Source: Pseudogulbenkiania subflava DSM 22618
Lineage (GTDB): Bacteria; Pseudomonadota; Gammaproteobacteria; Burkholderiales; Chromobacteriaceae
Reading direction: 5' to 3'
Assembly (NCBI RefSeq): GCF_900177275.1
Contig: NZ_FXAG01000029.1
Location: 1-45,073 of the forward strand
DNA length: 45,073 nt
A program made the translations under genes and the position numbers. Shown here piece by piece: positions 34,676-42,632 of this stretch. The notes beneath the pieces were generated by a model. It was given only the letters and a program-made list of their open reading frames with translations. It ran no database searches and was not told the DNA's origin. The number at the start of each line of letters is the position of its first letter. Position 1 is the stretch's first letter.

Positions 34676-34704
34676 TTGACGCCACAAGCGGGAATCGATA
34701 TTAT
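34676..34704 (+). promoter_or_regulatory. Sigma70 promoter of tRNA-Tyr
   Basis: TTGACG (34676-34681) and TATTAT (34699-34704) are spaced by exactly 17 bases. The tRNA starts 13 bases after the -10 box, so the primary transcript would have a leader of about 6 bases. Confidence 0.8.
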
Positions 34705-34717
34705 TCGCCGCTCTTCA

Positions 34718-34802
34718 GGAGGGATTCCCGAGCGGTCAAAGGGATCAGACTGTAAATCTGACGGCTCTGCCTTCGAAGGTTCGAATCCTTCTCCCTCCAC
34801 CA
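34718..34802 (+). tRNA. tRNA-Tyr (GTA)
   Basis: The 85-base gene has acceptor stem GGAGGGA pairing with TCCCTCC, D-loop start TTCCCGAGCGGTC, anticodon GTA within ACTGTAAATC, a long variable arm (a class II tRNA, as bacterial tRNA-Tyr is), and T-loop GGTTCGAATCC. The 3' CCA is encoded. Confidence 0.97.
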
Positions 34803-34876
34803 GTATTCGATAAAAAGCCCGGGCATTTGTTCCGTGGCCGGCAGGTGTAGTTCCTGCCATGAAAGCTAATAACGAC

Positions 34877-34910
34877 GGGCCTTGCAGCGATGCGAGGCCC
34901 TTTTGTTTTT
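34877..34910 (+). terminator. Terminator after tRNA-Tyr
   Basis: GGGCCT pairs with AGGCCC, with an inner GCA/TGC pair set and loop GCGA, followed by TTTTGTTTTT. It is 75 bases past the tRNA. Confidence 0.9.
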
Positions 34911-35124
34911 AGGTCCGGGGCTACACGGGGGTTACAACGAAGAGCCAGAAACAACACACTGTTGCTCTTTTACGACTCGAATCACACGTTCAAGTTCCTT
35001 TTTCTAGCCCATGGCCGGGCCAGCCTTGACGTGACGGGTGACGGACAGCACAGGCTATACTTGAACCACGCGCTGATTTCTTCTTTGCAGGCGCGAAAAA
35101 AATTTCGCTAAGGAAACCCCCGCC

Positions 35125-35283
35125 ATGGATACCGCCATCCCCGAACAGGGCGACCTGTTCGCCCCCCAGCAACTAGAACTGTTCCAAGAAGAAGAAAGCC
35201 CAGCGCACCACGCCATCCTCGTAGTCACCATCAGCGCCAACACCGCCGACAACCTGCTCAACGTCGCCTGGCACCACGGATAA
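35125..35283 (+). CDS. Small protein of 52 residues, hypothetical
   Basis: The frame runs from ATG 35125, with AAGGA 11 bases upstream, to TAA at 35281-35283. The product starts MDTAIPEQGDLFAPQQLELF and is acidic in the middle (QEEESPAHH), with a hydrophobic AILVVTISA stretch. A strong terminator begins 3 bases after the stop and another terminator ends 215 bases before the start, so a stand-alone short transcript is likely. TATACT at 35056-35061 could be its -10 box. I do not recognise the product. Confidence 0.55.
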   Translation: MDTAIPEQGDLFAPQQLELFQEEESPAHHAILVVTISANTADNLLNVAWHHG

Positions 35284-35285
35284 AA

Positions 35286-35324
35286 CAAAAGGCTCTACGC
35301 GAAATGCGTAGGGCCTTTTGTTTT
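35286..35324 (+). terminator. Terminator of the 52-residue protein gene
   Basis: A 14-bp stem with one G-T pair (AAAAGGCTCTACGC with GCGTAGGGCCTTTT), loop GAAAT, then GTTTTG. The A tract on the left makes it work in both directions. Confidence 0.9.
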
Positions 35325-35566
35325 GTGGTAGTGGGGTTTCGCGTCTATATCGTGTTTAGTAGGCTGAGAACAGCCGCTGCACAAGCAGCGCCATCGGCGG
35401 CTCTGTTGTCAGTTCGTCTCTCTAGATGACGATGTGCCTGACCACCGTCAACTGCCTGCCAATAAGCGCAGGTTGAGTAAGCGGCTCGAAAGCAGACAGA
35501 GGCTATTGTCCGTGTGGTAGCGAATAAGACAACAGTTTTTCATCTGAGTAACAGATAGAGGTCCGA

Positions 35567-36643
35567 ATGCGAATATCAGCCAACATTTCAGTCAAAGGAA
35601 CTAAATATTACAAGGCTGCAGAACTGTTGCAGCGAGGCGCTTTATCGACAGGTACAGCAATTCGCTTAGAGCATCAACCCGACAATCTTCATGATAAGAA
35701 TGCAGTTGCCGTGAAGATCATGAGAACTGGCACAATGCTTGGACATGTATCGCGGGAATTGGCTCCAAAATATGCCGCCCTAATTAATGGTAATAAAATT
35801 ATAGAGGCAGGCATTGCTAATGCCGAAAAAAATGGGAAATACATAAACATTGATATTCGAGTAGTGTATGAGCAGTCGGATGAACAATTAGCACAAAGGC
35901 ACGCCTCGAGGCTATGGCAATCTGCTTTAGTCATGCCGGCGGAAGCTGGGGTCTACACAATTTGGAACATTGACTCCGGTAGGCAATATATTGGCTCATC
36001 GACCAATATTAAAGATCGTATCCGTGCTCATATGAGGGACCTGACACTTGGATGTCACGCAAATCACGCTCTTCAATCCGATTTTACTCGTCTTGGAGCA
36101 GAGCACTTCGAAGCCAAGATACTGGAAAGGGTTGTTCCTCCGTCAAAATTGGCTATGGCGGAGGCCCAGCGAATTTCGTCATTGCTAAATTCTGGAGCTG
36201 CTTTGTACAACCTGACAGACGATGGGCAGGGAAAAGGACGTAGTGGTCGCGGCTATACTGAACCTATATCAGACCGACTTGCGAGGCAGCGCGCTGAAGA
36301 AGAGCAACGGGAAATTGATGAAATCTTCTCTAAAAAAAGAAAAGCGGTAATTGATGACTACGCTCCGAAATTCACGGCGACGCTCCCGAAAACTAATTTC
36401 TGGGTTTACTTTGCAGCTGCTTTTGTTGGCATATTTATTGCGTTGGCCATCATGATTCCAAAAATAAGTGAGGGCAGGTTATTTGTTTTTTCATTTATAT
36501 TGGCATTTGTGGTCTCGCCATTCGTAAGTGGCTATTTTCAAGGGAAGGCAAAACAATCAGCCGAATACCAAAATTTGACTAAGCAGCGTGATGAGAAGTT
36601 GAGAGCAATCGACAATGAACATAATAAAATGCGGGGCCTTTAA
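35567..36643 (+). CDS. HIRAN-GIY-YIG nuclease with two membrane helices
   Basis: A 358-residue protein with an unusual domain order. Residues about 5-102 look like a HIRAN domain (LEHQPDNLHDKNAVAVKI and LGHVSRELAPKYAALI), a module that binds single-stranded DNA ends in HLTF. Residues about 127-220 form a GIY-YIG nuclease: GVYTIWNIDSGRQYIGSS, R151 in RIRAH, and E199. A charged helix (235-262) leads to two membrane helices (278-299 and 304-324), then a cytoplasmic coiled tail. The gene is AT-rich compared with the chromosome and has AGAGG upstream. It may be a defence or DNA-uptake-restriction nuclease held at the membrane (inference). Confidence 0.7.
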   Translation: MRISANISVKGTKYYKAAELLQRGALSTGTAIRLEHQPDNLHDKNAVAVKIMRTGTMLGHVSRELAPKYAALINGNKIIEAGIANAEKNGKYINIDIRVVYEQSDEQLAQRHASRLWQSALVMPAEAGVYTIWNIDSGRQYIGSSTNIKDRIRAHMRDLTLGCHANHALQSDFTRLGAEHFEAKILERVVPPSKLAMAEAQRISSLLNSGAALYNLTDDGQGKGRSGRGYTEPISDRLARQRAEEEQREIDEIFSKKRKAVIDDYAPKFTATLPKTNFWVYFAAAFVGIFIALAIMIPKISEGRLFVFSFILAFVVSPFVSGYFQGKAKQSAEYQNLTKQRDEKLRAIDNEHNKMRGL

Positions 36644-36659
36644 CATTGCACTCCACACA

Positions 36660-36696
36660 GACGTGCCATAAGAGCATCGCTTGCATTTGGCACGTC
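36660..36696. repeat. Inverted repeat after the HIRAN-GIY-YIG gene
   Basis: GACGTGCCA and TGGCACGTC, a 9-bp perfect pair, enclose AGCATCGCT, which can form an inner stem. There is no T tract, so it is a weak terminator at best; an attC-like or protein-binding role is possible but not shown. Confidence 0.45.
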
Positions 36697-36774
36697 GGCG
36701 GCTGCACCTGCCTTAAGAAGCTGGAGTTATTGGCGAGGCTGGATGTAGTCTAACAACTCCATAAGGAGACCAAC

Positions 36775-37077
36775 ATGAACACATTTGAATACCGTATTTT
36801 CTACCGATGGGATGGCCCTAGCCATTCCGACCCGATGGCAAGCGAGAAGTCCCCGAAAGAAATCATCTGCGCGCTCCGCGAATTTCGAAATGAGCTGGCG
36901 CATCGTCTGCAAGACCCGGACGCGGACACCAAGGCATCTGAGCCGCAAGAAGGTCAAAAGGAAGTTCATCTGCGCGTTCGCACAACCGAGTCCCTCGATA
37001 GTGTCAATTGCGCCCTTCAAGAAACGCTGTCGGGGTGGCGCCTGTATGGGGAACTACTTCATGAACAGCAAGGCTGA
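36775..37077 (+). CDS. Hypothetical protein
   Basis: A 100-residue soluble protein with an excellent ribosome-binding site (AAGGAG, 7 bases before ATG 36775). It starts MNTFEYRIFYRWDGPSHSDP and has a helix EIICALREFRNELAHRLQ, then an acidic linker and VHLRVRTTESLDSVNCALQ. No family recognised. It stands alone in the accessory region. Confidence 0.6.
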   Translation: MNTFEYRIFYRWDGPSHSDPMASEKSPKEIICALREFRNELAHRLQDPDADTKASEPQEGQKEVHLRVRTTESLDSVNCALQETLSGWRLYGELLHEQQG

Positions 37078-37276
37078 TTCTGGCCTTTGATAACAATAAG
37101 CATGGGGCGTATGCGGCCGGCCGCCAGGGTTGGCGACTTGGCGGCCGACAACATCCTGCACACAGCATGCTGTCACCGCCCGAGCCGACGCCGATACAAC
37201 TTAAATTGTCCGCAAGCCATGCTGCCGTGCCTCAATCAACTCCACGCCAGTACGGAAAATTTGAAGTTGTGAAGAG

Positions 37277-37567
37277 CTATCGGCATGCAAATTTTTTCTT
37301 CTTATCAGCAAAATGAATCAAAAAGAGCGAGTAGAAACGGCTGCTCGGAACTCCAGGCTCGACCTCGACGACCAACAGATCACCGTCTTCTCTTTCTCGC
37401 CAGCACTTAGCTTTTTTCTCGATAGATGGGTCTTCTTCGGTAGTTAGAAGGACATCGTGCGGGATGTTTAGACCTGCAAGGCCAGCTTCATTAATGAGAG
37501 CAATCGCCGTCCTTGTTAATTCGGCATCTTTTTTCAAAATGTAAGTCAGCTCATCAGCGGTTTTCAT
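37277..37567 (-). CDS. Hypothetical protein
   Basis: A 96-residue protein from ATG 37567 (MKTADELTYILKKDAELTRT), with GGTGGG just upstream. It has a helical start, then NIPHDVLLTTEEDPSIEKK and a hydrophobic-charged end (YSLFLIHFADKKKKFACR). No signal peptide. Family not recognised. The gene is AT-rich like the HIRAN gene and unlike the satellite operon to its right. A run-on start 20 codons upstream exists but lacks a ribosome-binding site. Confidence 0.5.
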   Translation of the reverse strand: MKTADELTYILKKDAELTRTAIALINEAGLAGLNIPHDVLLTTEEDPSIEKKAKCWREREDGDLLVVEVEPGVPSSRFYSLFLIHFADKKKKFACR

Positions 37568-37737
37568 GGTGCCCACCAAATGTTGTTGAGGTGCTATCAG
37601 GCTACTTCCTTCATTTTCATGGAGCAATAAGGAAATTCCAGAAAGAAGTGTTGCACCTATCTGTTTTTTAGTGGCGCTTATACGATTCTGTTGTTTATTT
37701 GGTCTTTTCCACCATGGGGCATATCAAATAGCGCCGC

Positions 37738-37911
37738 TCAGCCACCCCATCTTTCCCTGTCGCCGCCCAAAATCGTTTTGACGCGGTACGCCGTCGAAGA
37801 GGTCGCACTGAAATCGGGTGCGACCGGCGGCGTGGCGGCGGCGTGCATCGCCAGCGCGGCGAGGGCGACGGTGGGCAATGTTGAGAGTGAGGTGCTAGAG
37901 AAAGTATTCAT
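37738..37911 (-). CDS. Small protein of 57 residues, last satellite gene
   Basis: Its ATG (37911-37909) overlaps the stop of the previous gene as ATGA, the same coupling seen along the whole operon, which is the main reason to believe it. The product begins MNTFSSTSLSTLPTVALAAL and ends GGDRERWGG. The N-terminal half is rich in Ala, Ser and Thr and weakly hydrophobic; the tail is charged. Unknown function. The reading frame is GC-rich, unlike the flanking DNA to the left, so the satellite's left limit is probably close to 37.7 kb. Confidence 0.5.
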   Translation of the reverse strand: MNTFSSTSLSTLPTVALAALAMHAAATPPVAPDFSATSSTAYRVKTILGGDRERWGG

Positions 37912-38468
37912 ATCAAATTGCGCTTTTTCACAATGCCCTGTTCACGGCTCGAACCGTGGTACGTCGTCACGTCTTGCTCAATCGTGTTTGCCACCAGATC
38001 ACGCGCCGCCGCCTGTCTGGCTTGCTCTTCCAAGCTATCCGTGGATACGTGGACAGGCGCAGCGGCTTCGGGTGTGTAGGGCTTAGCCGGCCCCGGCTGG
38101 TGATCGATTACCCTAGCAGGGTTTTCGTGCAGTGCCGAATTCAGCGCGAAGGCAATGTATTTGGCCAGATCAAGTGTATTAAGCTGGTTCACATTCACCG
38201 TGGTATTGCTGGGGATGGCCTCATCAGGTTTCGGTGCCACGGGTGCTATCCGGCTGAAGGCTTGAGAAAGAAAAGCCAAAGGGTGATCCCGGATAATTTT
38301 CTTCAGCCATTCCACCCCACCCTCGGATTCGTAGGCCGCAATAATGTCGAGTCGGATTCTTTCCCGCACTTCATCGGGCGTACGCGGTTTGCTATTGCGG
38401 GTGCCTTTCTTCCTGCCGGAATTAAGTGCCTTTGGGAGTCCTTTTGGCCTTCCAACGGAATTAGCCAT
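37908..38468 (-). CDS. Small terminase subunit-like DNA-binding protein
   Basis: A 186-residue protein starting MANSVGRPKGLPKALNSGRKKGTRN, two GRPKG/GRKKG basic motifs as found at the start of many phage small terminase subunits. These are followed by the helix pair EGGVEWLKKIIRDHPLAFLSQAFSRIAP, which resembles the conserved AFL-LLGKVLP segment of that family. The C-terminal half is more variable (Ala, Pro and Thr-rich). In satellites, an own TerS diverts the helper's packaging to satellite DNA. It overlaps both neighbours. Confidence 0.5.
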   Translation of the reverse strand: MANSVGRPKGLPKALNSGRKKGTRNSKPRTPDEVRERIRLDIIAAYESEGGVEWLKKIIRDHPLAFLSQAFSRIAPVAPKPDEAIPSNTTVNVNQLNTLDLAKYIAFALNSALHENPARVIDHQPGPAKPYTPEAAAPVHVSTDSLEEQARQAAARDLVANTIEQDVTTYHGSSREQGIVKKRNLI

Positions 38469-38700
38469 CTTTTTTCTCGCTAAGTGAAATTGAAACGCCG
38501 CCCGGGTGCCATTCAAGCCGAACGAGCAATATTCTATCTAAAATGACCAACTCGATTTCTGTCGTGCCGATTTCACAGGGGTTGGCCAGCGCTTCCGCTA
38601 CCGCAGGTTTTTGCAAAAAATAATGCAGGGCCGCCGCTTCGGCCAACAATTGTTGAAAATCGGCCAGTTCTTTTAGGCTTCCAGAAAATAATTTGTCCAT
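38461..38700 (-). CDS. Hypothetical protein, satellite operon
   Basis: A 79-residue protein from ATG 38700, which overlaps the previous stop (TAATG). GAGGTGG lies 10 bases upstream. It has an amphipathic helix start (SLKELADFQQLLAEAAALHYFL) and a C-terminal beta part (EIELVILDRILLVRLEWHPGG). No family recognised; size and place suggest a small virion or packaging accessory. Confidence 0.6.
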   Translation of the reverse strand: MDKLFSGSLKELADFQQLLAEAAALHYFLQKPAVAEALANPCEIGTTEIELVILDRILLVRLEWHPGGVSISLSEKKDG

Positions 38701-39170
38701 TAGCAAGCCCACCTCGGTGGTGTCGCTAACAAGCCGGCAATGTTCCCATTTGCATCACGTCGAGTTATGAGAACGCCGGCACCGTCGGCATTCACCAGCG
38801 CTTTAATAAAACCATTACTGTCACGCGTAATGTGAAAATCCTGGCCGCCGATTTGCACCGCGTTCATCCGCCCAAAATTATCGTTACGAACGATGACGGG
38901 GATTTCACCGGCTGGAATCGGGCGCATCGTCGGGCGCGGGGCGACGGCGGCTTCGTTGCGATGAGCGGTCGCAGCGGGCGCTGACGGGCGTTGGCTGACA
39001 GGCGCAGGGGAATGCATCTGCCGCATCAAGGCACGCATCCGGGGCGATTGTGGCCCCGCTGGCGGCGGTTCGGACGGAGTAGGGGCATGGCCGGCGACGG
39101 CAGCCGCTATTCGCTCGATATCGGCGTCGGTCAGGCTGGACTTGCGAGCCAGCCGGGCAAGGGTGCTCAT
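38700..39170 (-). CDS. Hypothetical protein with proline-rich middle, satellite operon
   Basis: A 156-residue protein. The first 35 residues (LARLARKSSLTDADIERIAAAVAG) are helical, residues 36-88 are a proline- and alanine-rich linker, and the C-terminal 65 residues form a compact domain (PVIVRNDNFGRMNAVQIGGQ, ITRDSNGFIKALVNADGAG). Its ATG overlaps the stop of the head-fibre-like gene (ATGA). Family not recognised. The layout, helical anchor plus flexible linker plus beta domain, would suit a capsid decoration or fibre protein (inference). Confidence 0.6.
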   Translation of the reverse strand: MSTLARLARKSSLTDADIERIAAAVAGHAPTPSEPPPAGPQSPRMRALMRQMHSPAPVSQRPSAPAATAHRNEAAVAPRPTMRPIPAGEIPVIVRNDNFGRMNAVQIGGQDFHITRDSNGFIKALVNADGAGVLITRRDANGNIAGLLATPPRWAC

Positions 39171-39490
39171 GACGATGCTGCCGAAATGGTGGCGTGCAGC
39201 ACCGGATGGTAGCTGGGCGGCGACGATGTGCTGGTGCTGATGCTGGAAACAGCATGCAGGGTGCATGCGCTGGTTCCGGCTGTGCTGATGTTCCGCACAA
39301 TCACAATGTCGCCGATTTGCATGCCTACAGCATTTGAACTGGCTGAGCCGAAGGCGCACCCAAAAAAGTAATTGGCGCCTTCCACCGTGGCATGGGCATC
39401 GCTCGAACTGTAAACCCAAACGTTGGCGCTGCCGGTAGAGGCGAAGCCTAAATCGGCGATCTTCCTTAATCCAGACGGATTGTAAGACAT
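39167..39490 (-). CDS. Phage head-fibre-like protein
   Basis: A 107-residue protein starting MSYNPSGLRKIADLG and continuing ANVWVYSSSDAHATVEGANYFFG, then MQIGDIVIVRNIS. This order, MSYNP-GL, W-Y-S-DA-ATV, YF, GD-V-V, matches small proteins often found beside capsid genes in tailed phages and thought to be head decorations or fibres. GAGGGGG stands 10 bases before the ATG. It follows the scaffolding-like gene by 3 bases. Confidence 0.6.
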   Translation of the reverse strand: MSYNPSGLRKIADLGFASTGSANVWVYSSSDAHATVEGANYFFGCAFGSASSNAVGMQIGDIVIVRNISTAGTSACTLHAVSSISTSTSSPPSYHPVLHATISAASS

Positions 39491-39493
39491 GAC

Positions 39494-40399
39494 TCAATAC
39501 CCCCTCAGTGTATAAAGTTCACGCAGCCTTGCTTGCAAATTTTCGTCAGCTAAATACGCCTTGCGATTCGTTTTCATCAAATTTTCAATGCTGGCAATTT
39601 CAGCAGCGATGGCCGGCCCATTTTTCGGCATGCGATCACCGCCAATCGCGGCTTTATACAGGGCCAGCACCACTTCGGGCGTGTTTCCCGAGAGAATCCC
39701 CCCTTTGCAAACGGTTTGCGTCAGTTTATCCCGTTCTTCGACTGGCAAAGTCGCCAAGTAATTTTTGGCCAGCCGTAAATTGATGGGGAATTGGTTCCCC
39801 CAATGATTTCTGAGAATAGCCTCGCAATTCGCCTGATCGGCAGGGGCGCGTTTTTCAATATAATCCCATTCAGCGTCGGTGATGGAATCTTGCGATGCGG
39901 ATTGTTGTTGTGGCTGGGATTGTTTGAATAACTCGGAAAGCCACCAAAGAGTTGTGGTGACGAATCTTTGCGGCGCACCGTGCCGATCCATGAAATTTAA
40001 AAAGCTGGTCACAGCGTCACGATCAGACCTCGGGATCGAGTAGCCGGTTAAATCGTATCGGTGGCGCTTTTCCACATGCCCCACCGGCAACAGCGCGTTG
40101 GTCTTGAACCATGTAATTGCAGCATCCACAAGGGCACTATCCAGCCTCATTTTAGCGGCGTCGGCCCTGAAAACATTAGCTATTTGGCTGACTGCTTGTT
40201 CCGCCTGCTGCATGGAGCCGGGAAAAGCAGAACCAAAAATTTGCGGCGAGGTATTGGAAAAGCTTTGGTGATCGTCGATGAAATCCGGCGCGGGAATAGC
40301 CCAAGATTCATTTTCGATTGGCGCAAGCGGTGTGTTGGGTTGGCTATATGGCTGGATATCGCCGAAGTCGTCATTCGGCACCAAATCATAGTCGCTCAT
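39494..40399 (-). CDS. Phage scaffolding/capsid assembly-like protein
   Basis: A 301-residue acidic protein. Residues 1-60 look unstructured. The middle has helices VTTTLWWLSELFKQSQPQ and CEAILRNHWGNQFPINLRLAKNYL, and the end EIASIENLMKTNRKAYLADENLQARLRELYTLRGY is broken here into two motifs: IENLMKTNRKAYLADE and LQARLRELY. Scaffolding proteins of many podo- and siphoviruses share exactly this plan: L-WG-EF-N--LA, then an EI-IE-LM-TDR-AY-DE-LQARYREL end. No capsid protein accompanies it, so it may act on a helper's capsid. Confidence 0.55.
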   Translation of the reverse strand: MSDYDLVPNDDFGDIQPYSQPNTPLAPIENESWAIPAPDFIDDHQSFSNTSPQIFGSAFPGSMQQAEQAVSQIANVFRADAAKMRLDSALVDAAITWFKTNALLPVGHVEKRHRYDLTGYSIPRSDRDAVTSFLNFMDRHGAPQRFVTTTLWWLSELFKQSQPQQQSASQDSITDAEWDYIEKRAPADQANCEAILRNHWGNQFPINLRLAKNYLATLPVEERDKLTQTVCKGGILSGNTPEVVLALYKAAIGGDRMPKNGPAIAAEIASIENLMKTNRKAYLADENLQARLRELYTLRGY

Positions 40400-40403
40400 T
40401 TAA

Positions 40404-40655
40404 TCACCCCCCATTTTGAAATAAGCCAAACCGGATTTCACCGCCGGTCGCGCGGAAATCCACCCCGCGCCGTTTCAAGGCGTGCACAGTTTCTTCTGTC
40501 TGCAATTCCTCTTTGAGCCACTGGCGGTAACTAGCTGAAATTTTTGACTTACCGACAATTAACCCCAGAAGTGCATCAATGTCGCCCGTCCATGGGCCTT
40601 TTTCAGCGGCTTGCCGGATCAAGTCGAGGGCACTCCAAAAAGAAACAGTTTTCAT
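40404..40655 (-). CDS. Hypothetical protein, satellite operon
   Basis: An 83-residue protein whose ATG overlaps the previous stop (ATGA), with GGGAG 9 bases upstream. It starts MKTVSFWSALDLIRQAAEKG and ends GEIRFGLFQNGG. The middle (LIVGKSKISASYRQWLKEEL) may be a small helix-turn-helix. Family not recognised. Confidence 0.55.
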   Translation of the reverse strand: MKTVSFWSALDLIRQAAEKGPWTGDIDALLGLIVGKSKISASYRQWLKEELQTEETVHALKRRGVDFRATGGEIRFGLFQNGG

Positions 40656-41131
40656 GCGGAATTCTCCCGTTCAGCGAGGCTGCGGATTCTGGCATAGGGT
40701 TTTTGGCAGCATTTATGGAGATAGCGACCGGTCGGAAGCTTATACACATCCAATTCCTGCACCAGGTCGATATTGGCAAAACCTTTTTCGTCAATAAGGC
40801 AATGGGCACACTGTGTACTTCGGCTGACGGGAAGGTGGGCCAATCGTTTTCGGGCGGTGTTCGGATCGGTGGTGGTCGCCAGACAAATCAATCGGAAGGT
40901 TTTATCGGCGGCACGGAATAAAGCCGTTTCATAGCGACCCGCAAGAGTCGTCTGTGTAGATTCACGGCGGAGGAAATTATCCAGGCGGTCGGGTGGCGGT
41001 GCGGCTTCCCCCATGCTGTAGACGATAAAAACAATTAAGCTTTCGAGCGAGCCACGCCACGCCAGAAATTGCCGGGCCACGGCCTGCACATGCGCGTAGA
41101 CTTTCAGCTGCATTTCCGGGTCCATGGGCAT
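40652..41131 (-). CDS. Hypothetical protein with paired cysteines, satellite operon
   Basis: A 159-residue protein from ATG 41131, which overlaps the previous stop by one base (TGATG). The N-terminal half is helical (LKVYAHVQAVARQFLAWRGSL). The C-terminal part has CAHCLIDEKG and KCCQKPYARI, four cysteines that could bind one zinc. Cys-x2-Cys plus a later pair is common in small phage regulators, but I do not recognise the family. Confidence 0.55.
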   Translation of the reverse strand: MPMDPEMQLKVYAHVQAVARQFLAWRGSLESLIVFIVYSMGEAAPPPDRLDNFLRRESTQTTLAGRYETALFRAADKTFRLICLATTTDPNTARKRLAHLPVSRSTQCAHCLIDEKGFANIDLVQELDVYKLPTGRYLHKCCQKPYARIRSLAERENSA

Positions 41132-41607
41132 CACCGCAGCGTGGCATGGCTGATCAGAAATTCGACAGCTTCATCGCGACTTGCAAAACCTTCGCCCAAC
41201 ACAATGCCATCGGAGAGGCGACGAACGATATAGAGTTTTTCCGGCCCAGCATGCTCAATCGTATGGTTTGCGGGGAGGGCATCGCCCGAAACCAACAGCA
41301 CCGGCAACTGGTGGAAGGCCAGTTCGATGACTTGGCAGTAGCCCTTGCCCGCCTCCAGCACCAACAGCTCTGCGAAGAACGAGCGATCCTCACAGACCAC
41401 GCGGATCACGTCATATGCCTGGAATTGGTCTGCCACCACGCTGAGCCAATCGGGCTGTGTGAGTCGCTTTCTTGGCGTATTGCGGGGCGCTACGACCCGC
41501 CATGTGCTGTTGCAGTATTCGGCCAGCTTGCAGGCGTCCCGACGCAATGCAGGGGTACTAGCGGGGAGGGAGTGGTCATTTTCGGTGGTGGCTGGTGCGT
41601 TTGCCAT
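41131..41607 (-). CDS. Hypothetical protein, satellite operon
   Basis: A 158-residue protein. I chose ATG 41607 because GGAGA lies 9 bases upstream; starts at 41634 (GTG) and 41622 (ATG) are also open. The N-terminal 20 residues are Ala/Thr-rich. The core (LSVVADQFQAYDVIRVVCED, FFAELLVLEAGKGYCQVIELAF) is an alpha/beta unit, and the end YIVRRLSDGIVLGEGFASRDEAVEFL resembles a small phage accessory domain. Not recognised with confidence. Confidence 0.55.
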   Translation of the reverse strand: MANAPATTENDHSLPASTPALRRDACKLAEYCNSTWRVVAPRNTPRKRLTQPDWLSVVADQFQAYDVIRVVCEDRSFFAELLVLEAGKGYCQVIELAFHQLPVLLVSGDALPANHTIEHAGPEKLYIVRRLSDGIVLGEGFASRDEAVEFLISHATLR

Positions 41608-41676
41608 GGTTGCTGTCTCCATGAGAGGGTTCACGAAGCTATGACCATGGCCGTACAGTTATCTGCGGGACGCCGG

Positions 41677-42111
41677 TTACTGGCGTCCTTTTTGCTCGGC
41701 TACAACCAGTTCATCAACTATCCGGGCCAAAGTTTTGCGGTCGGGTATCCGAACCAGGCCGAAGTAGCCGGCACCGTTTTCTATCATGAAATCTTCCAAC
41801 GCCTTAACACGCTTGTGTGGCTTGATGCTGGTGAAGGGAATCACCCAGGCCTTGTCCTTTACCTTGTCGCGGTACTCCTGACCTTCCGCCTTGTTACGCT
41901 CAATGGCAGCGGTCACCCTGCCGGGCTTCGGGGTATGGCGACACTGGTGCTCCTGTAGCAGGTGCCAGCGTGCCCATGTAGGCACAGGGTCGTTCGACGC
42001 GAGAATAACGCCCACAGCAGCCTCCTGGCCCCACTCAACCAGGGTGGCCAAGGCTCTCTTGTCGCCGGCTTGAACCTTGGCGATCAGGCGGCGGATTTTG
42101 GGCAAGTTCAT
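41677..42111 (-). CDS. Hypothetical basic protein, satellite operon
   Basis: A 144-residue basic protein. It begins MNLPKIRRLIAKVQAGDKRA, then has HLLQEHQCRHTPKPGRVTAAIER and KAWVIPFTSIKPHKRVKALEDF. The abundance of Lys, Arg and His suggests nucleic-acid contact. Family not recognised. It lies 42 bases upstream of the tight gene chain and 195 bases downstream of the ribbon-helix-helix gene, so it may start the late operon. Confidence 0.55.
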   Translation of the reverse strand: MNLPKIRRLIAKVQAGDKRALATLVEWGQEAAVGVILASNDPVPTWARWHLLQEHQCRHTPKPGRVTAAIERNKAEGQEYRDKVKDKAWVIPFTSIKPHKRVKALEDFMIENGAGYFGLVRIPDRKTLARIVDELVVAEQKGRQ

Positions 42112-42306
42112 GGCGTAAACCCCTCAGTGTGGCCCCGACTGTAACCCCGGCGCATGTTTCACCCGCGAAACCCAAACGCAGCAAGGGTTCCTGATTCGTC
42201 GTTGTGCGGACTAATCGTCCGAAAAACAATGATTTTCGGCTGGGCGGCCTGACTGCTGTTCCGCTCTGCGGAATTTGAAAACTGTATGCCCGATACAAGG
42301 CTGTTA

Positions 42307-42597
42307 TCACAATAGGTGCAGTATCTTGACCATTCTGGCGAACAGTTCTGCGTTAGTCTCACCCGGCTGCTTCAACGCCATCAGGGCCGCGAACGTGTCA
42401 GCTGACAGGTAGGCGGTAACACGTTTCTGGCCGGCCTCTTTCCGCTTCCGCCGCACGCGCCGCTGCTTCAAGGCGTTCGCATTTACTGCTTGGGTGTCGG
42501 TCCACAGTCGCCAGCCGGCAGCCAGCAACCGTTCGGCCTCCTGAGTGGTCATCACCGTCCGAAAGTGCGACGGGTGCGCCAACTTGATTTCTTTCAT
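42307..42597 (-). CDS. Ribbon-helix-helix-like regulator near the origin
   Basis: A 96-residue protein from ATG 42597, with GGAGGGC 5 bases upstream. The C-terminal half (KRVTAYLSADTFAALMALKQ, then ETNAELFARMVKIL) has the strand-helix-helix pattern of Arc/MetJ-type proteins, following a basic stretch QRRVRRKRKEAGQ. The N-terminal part (HFRTVMTTQEAERLLAAGWRLWTD) is a separate small unit. Three GTAGAC repeats lie directly upstream, so it may bind them and control replication or its own promoter (inference). Confidence 0.5.
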   Translation of the reverse strand: MKEIKLAHPSHFRTVMTTQEAERLLAAGWRLWTDTQAVNANALKQRRVRRKRKEAGQKRVTAYLSADTFAALMALKQPGETNAELFARMVKILHLL

Positions 42598-42632
42598 TTT
42601 GCCCTCCGAATTCACCCGCCACCCACGGCCTT

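Noticed and set aside
34718-34802. tRNA-Tyr as integration site of the satellite
   Set aside because: No direct repeat of its 3' end is found further right, no integrase is adjacent, and two terminators and a small gene lie between.
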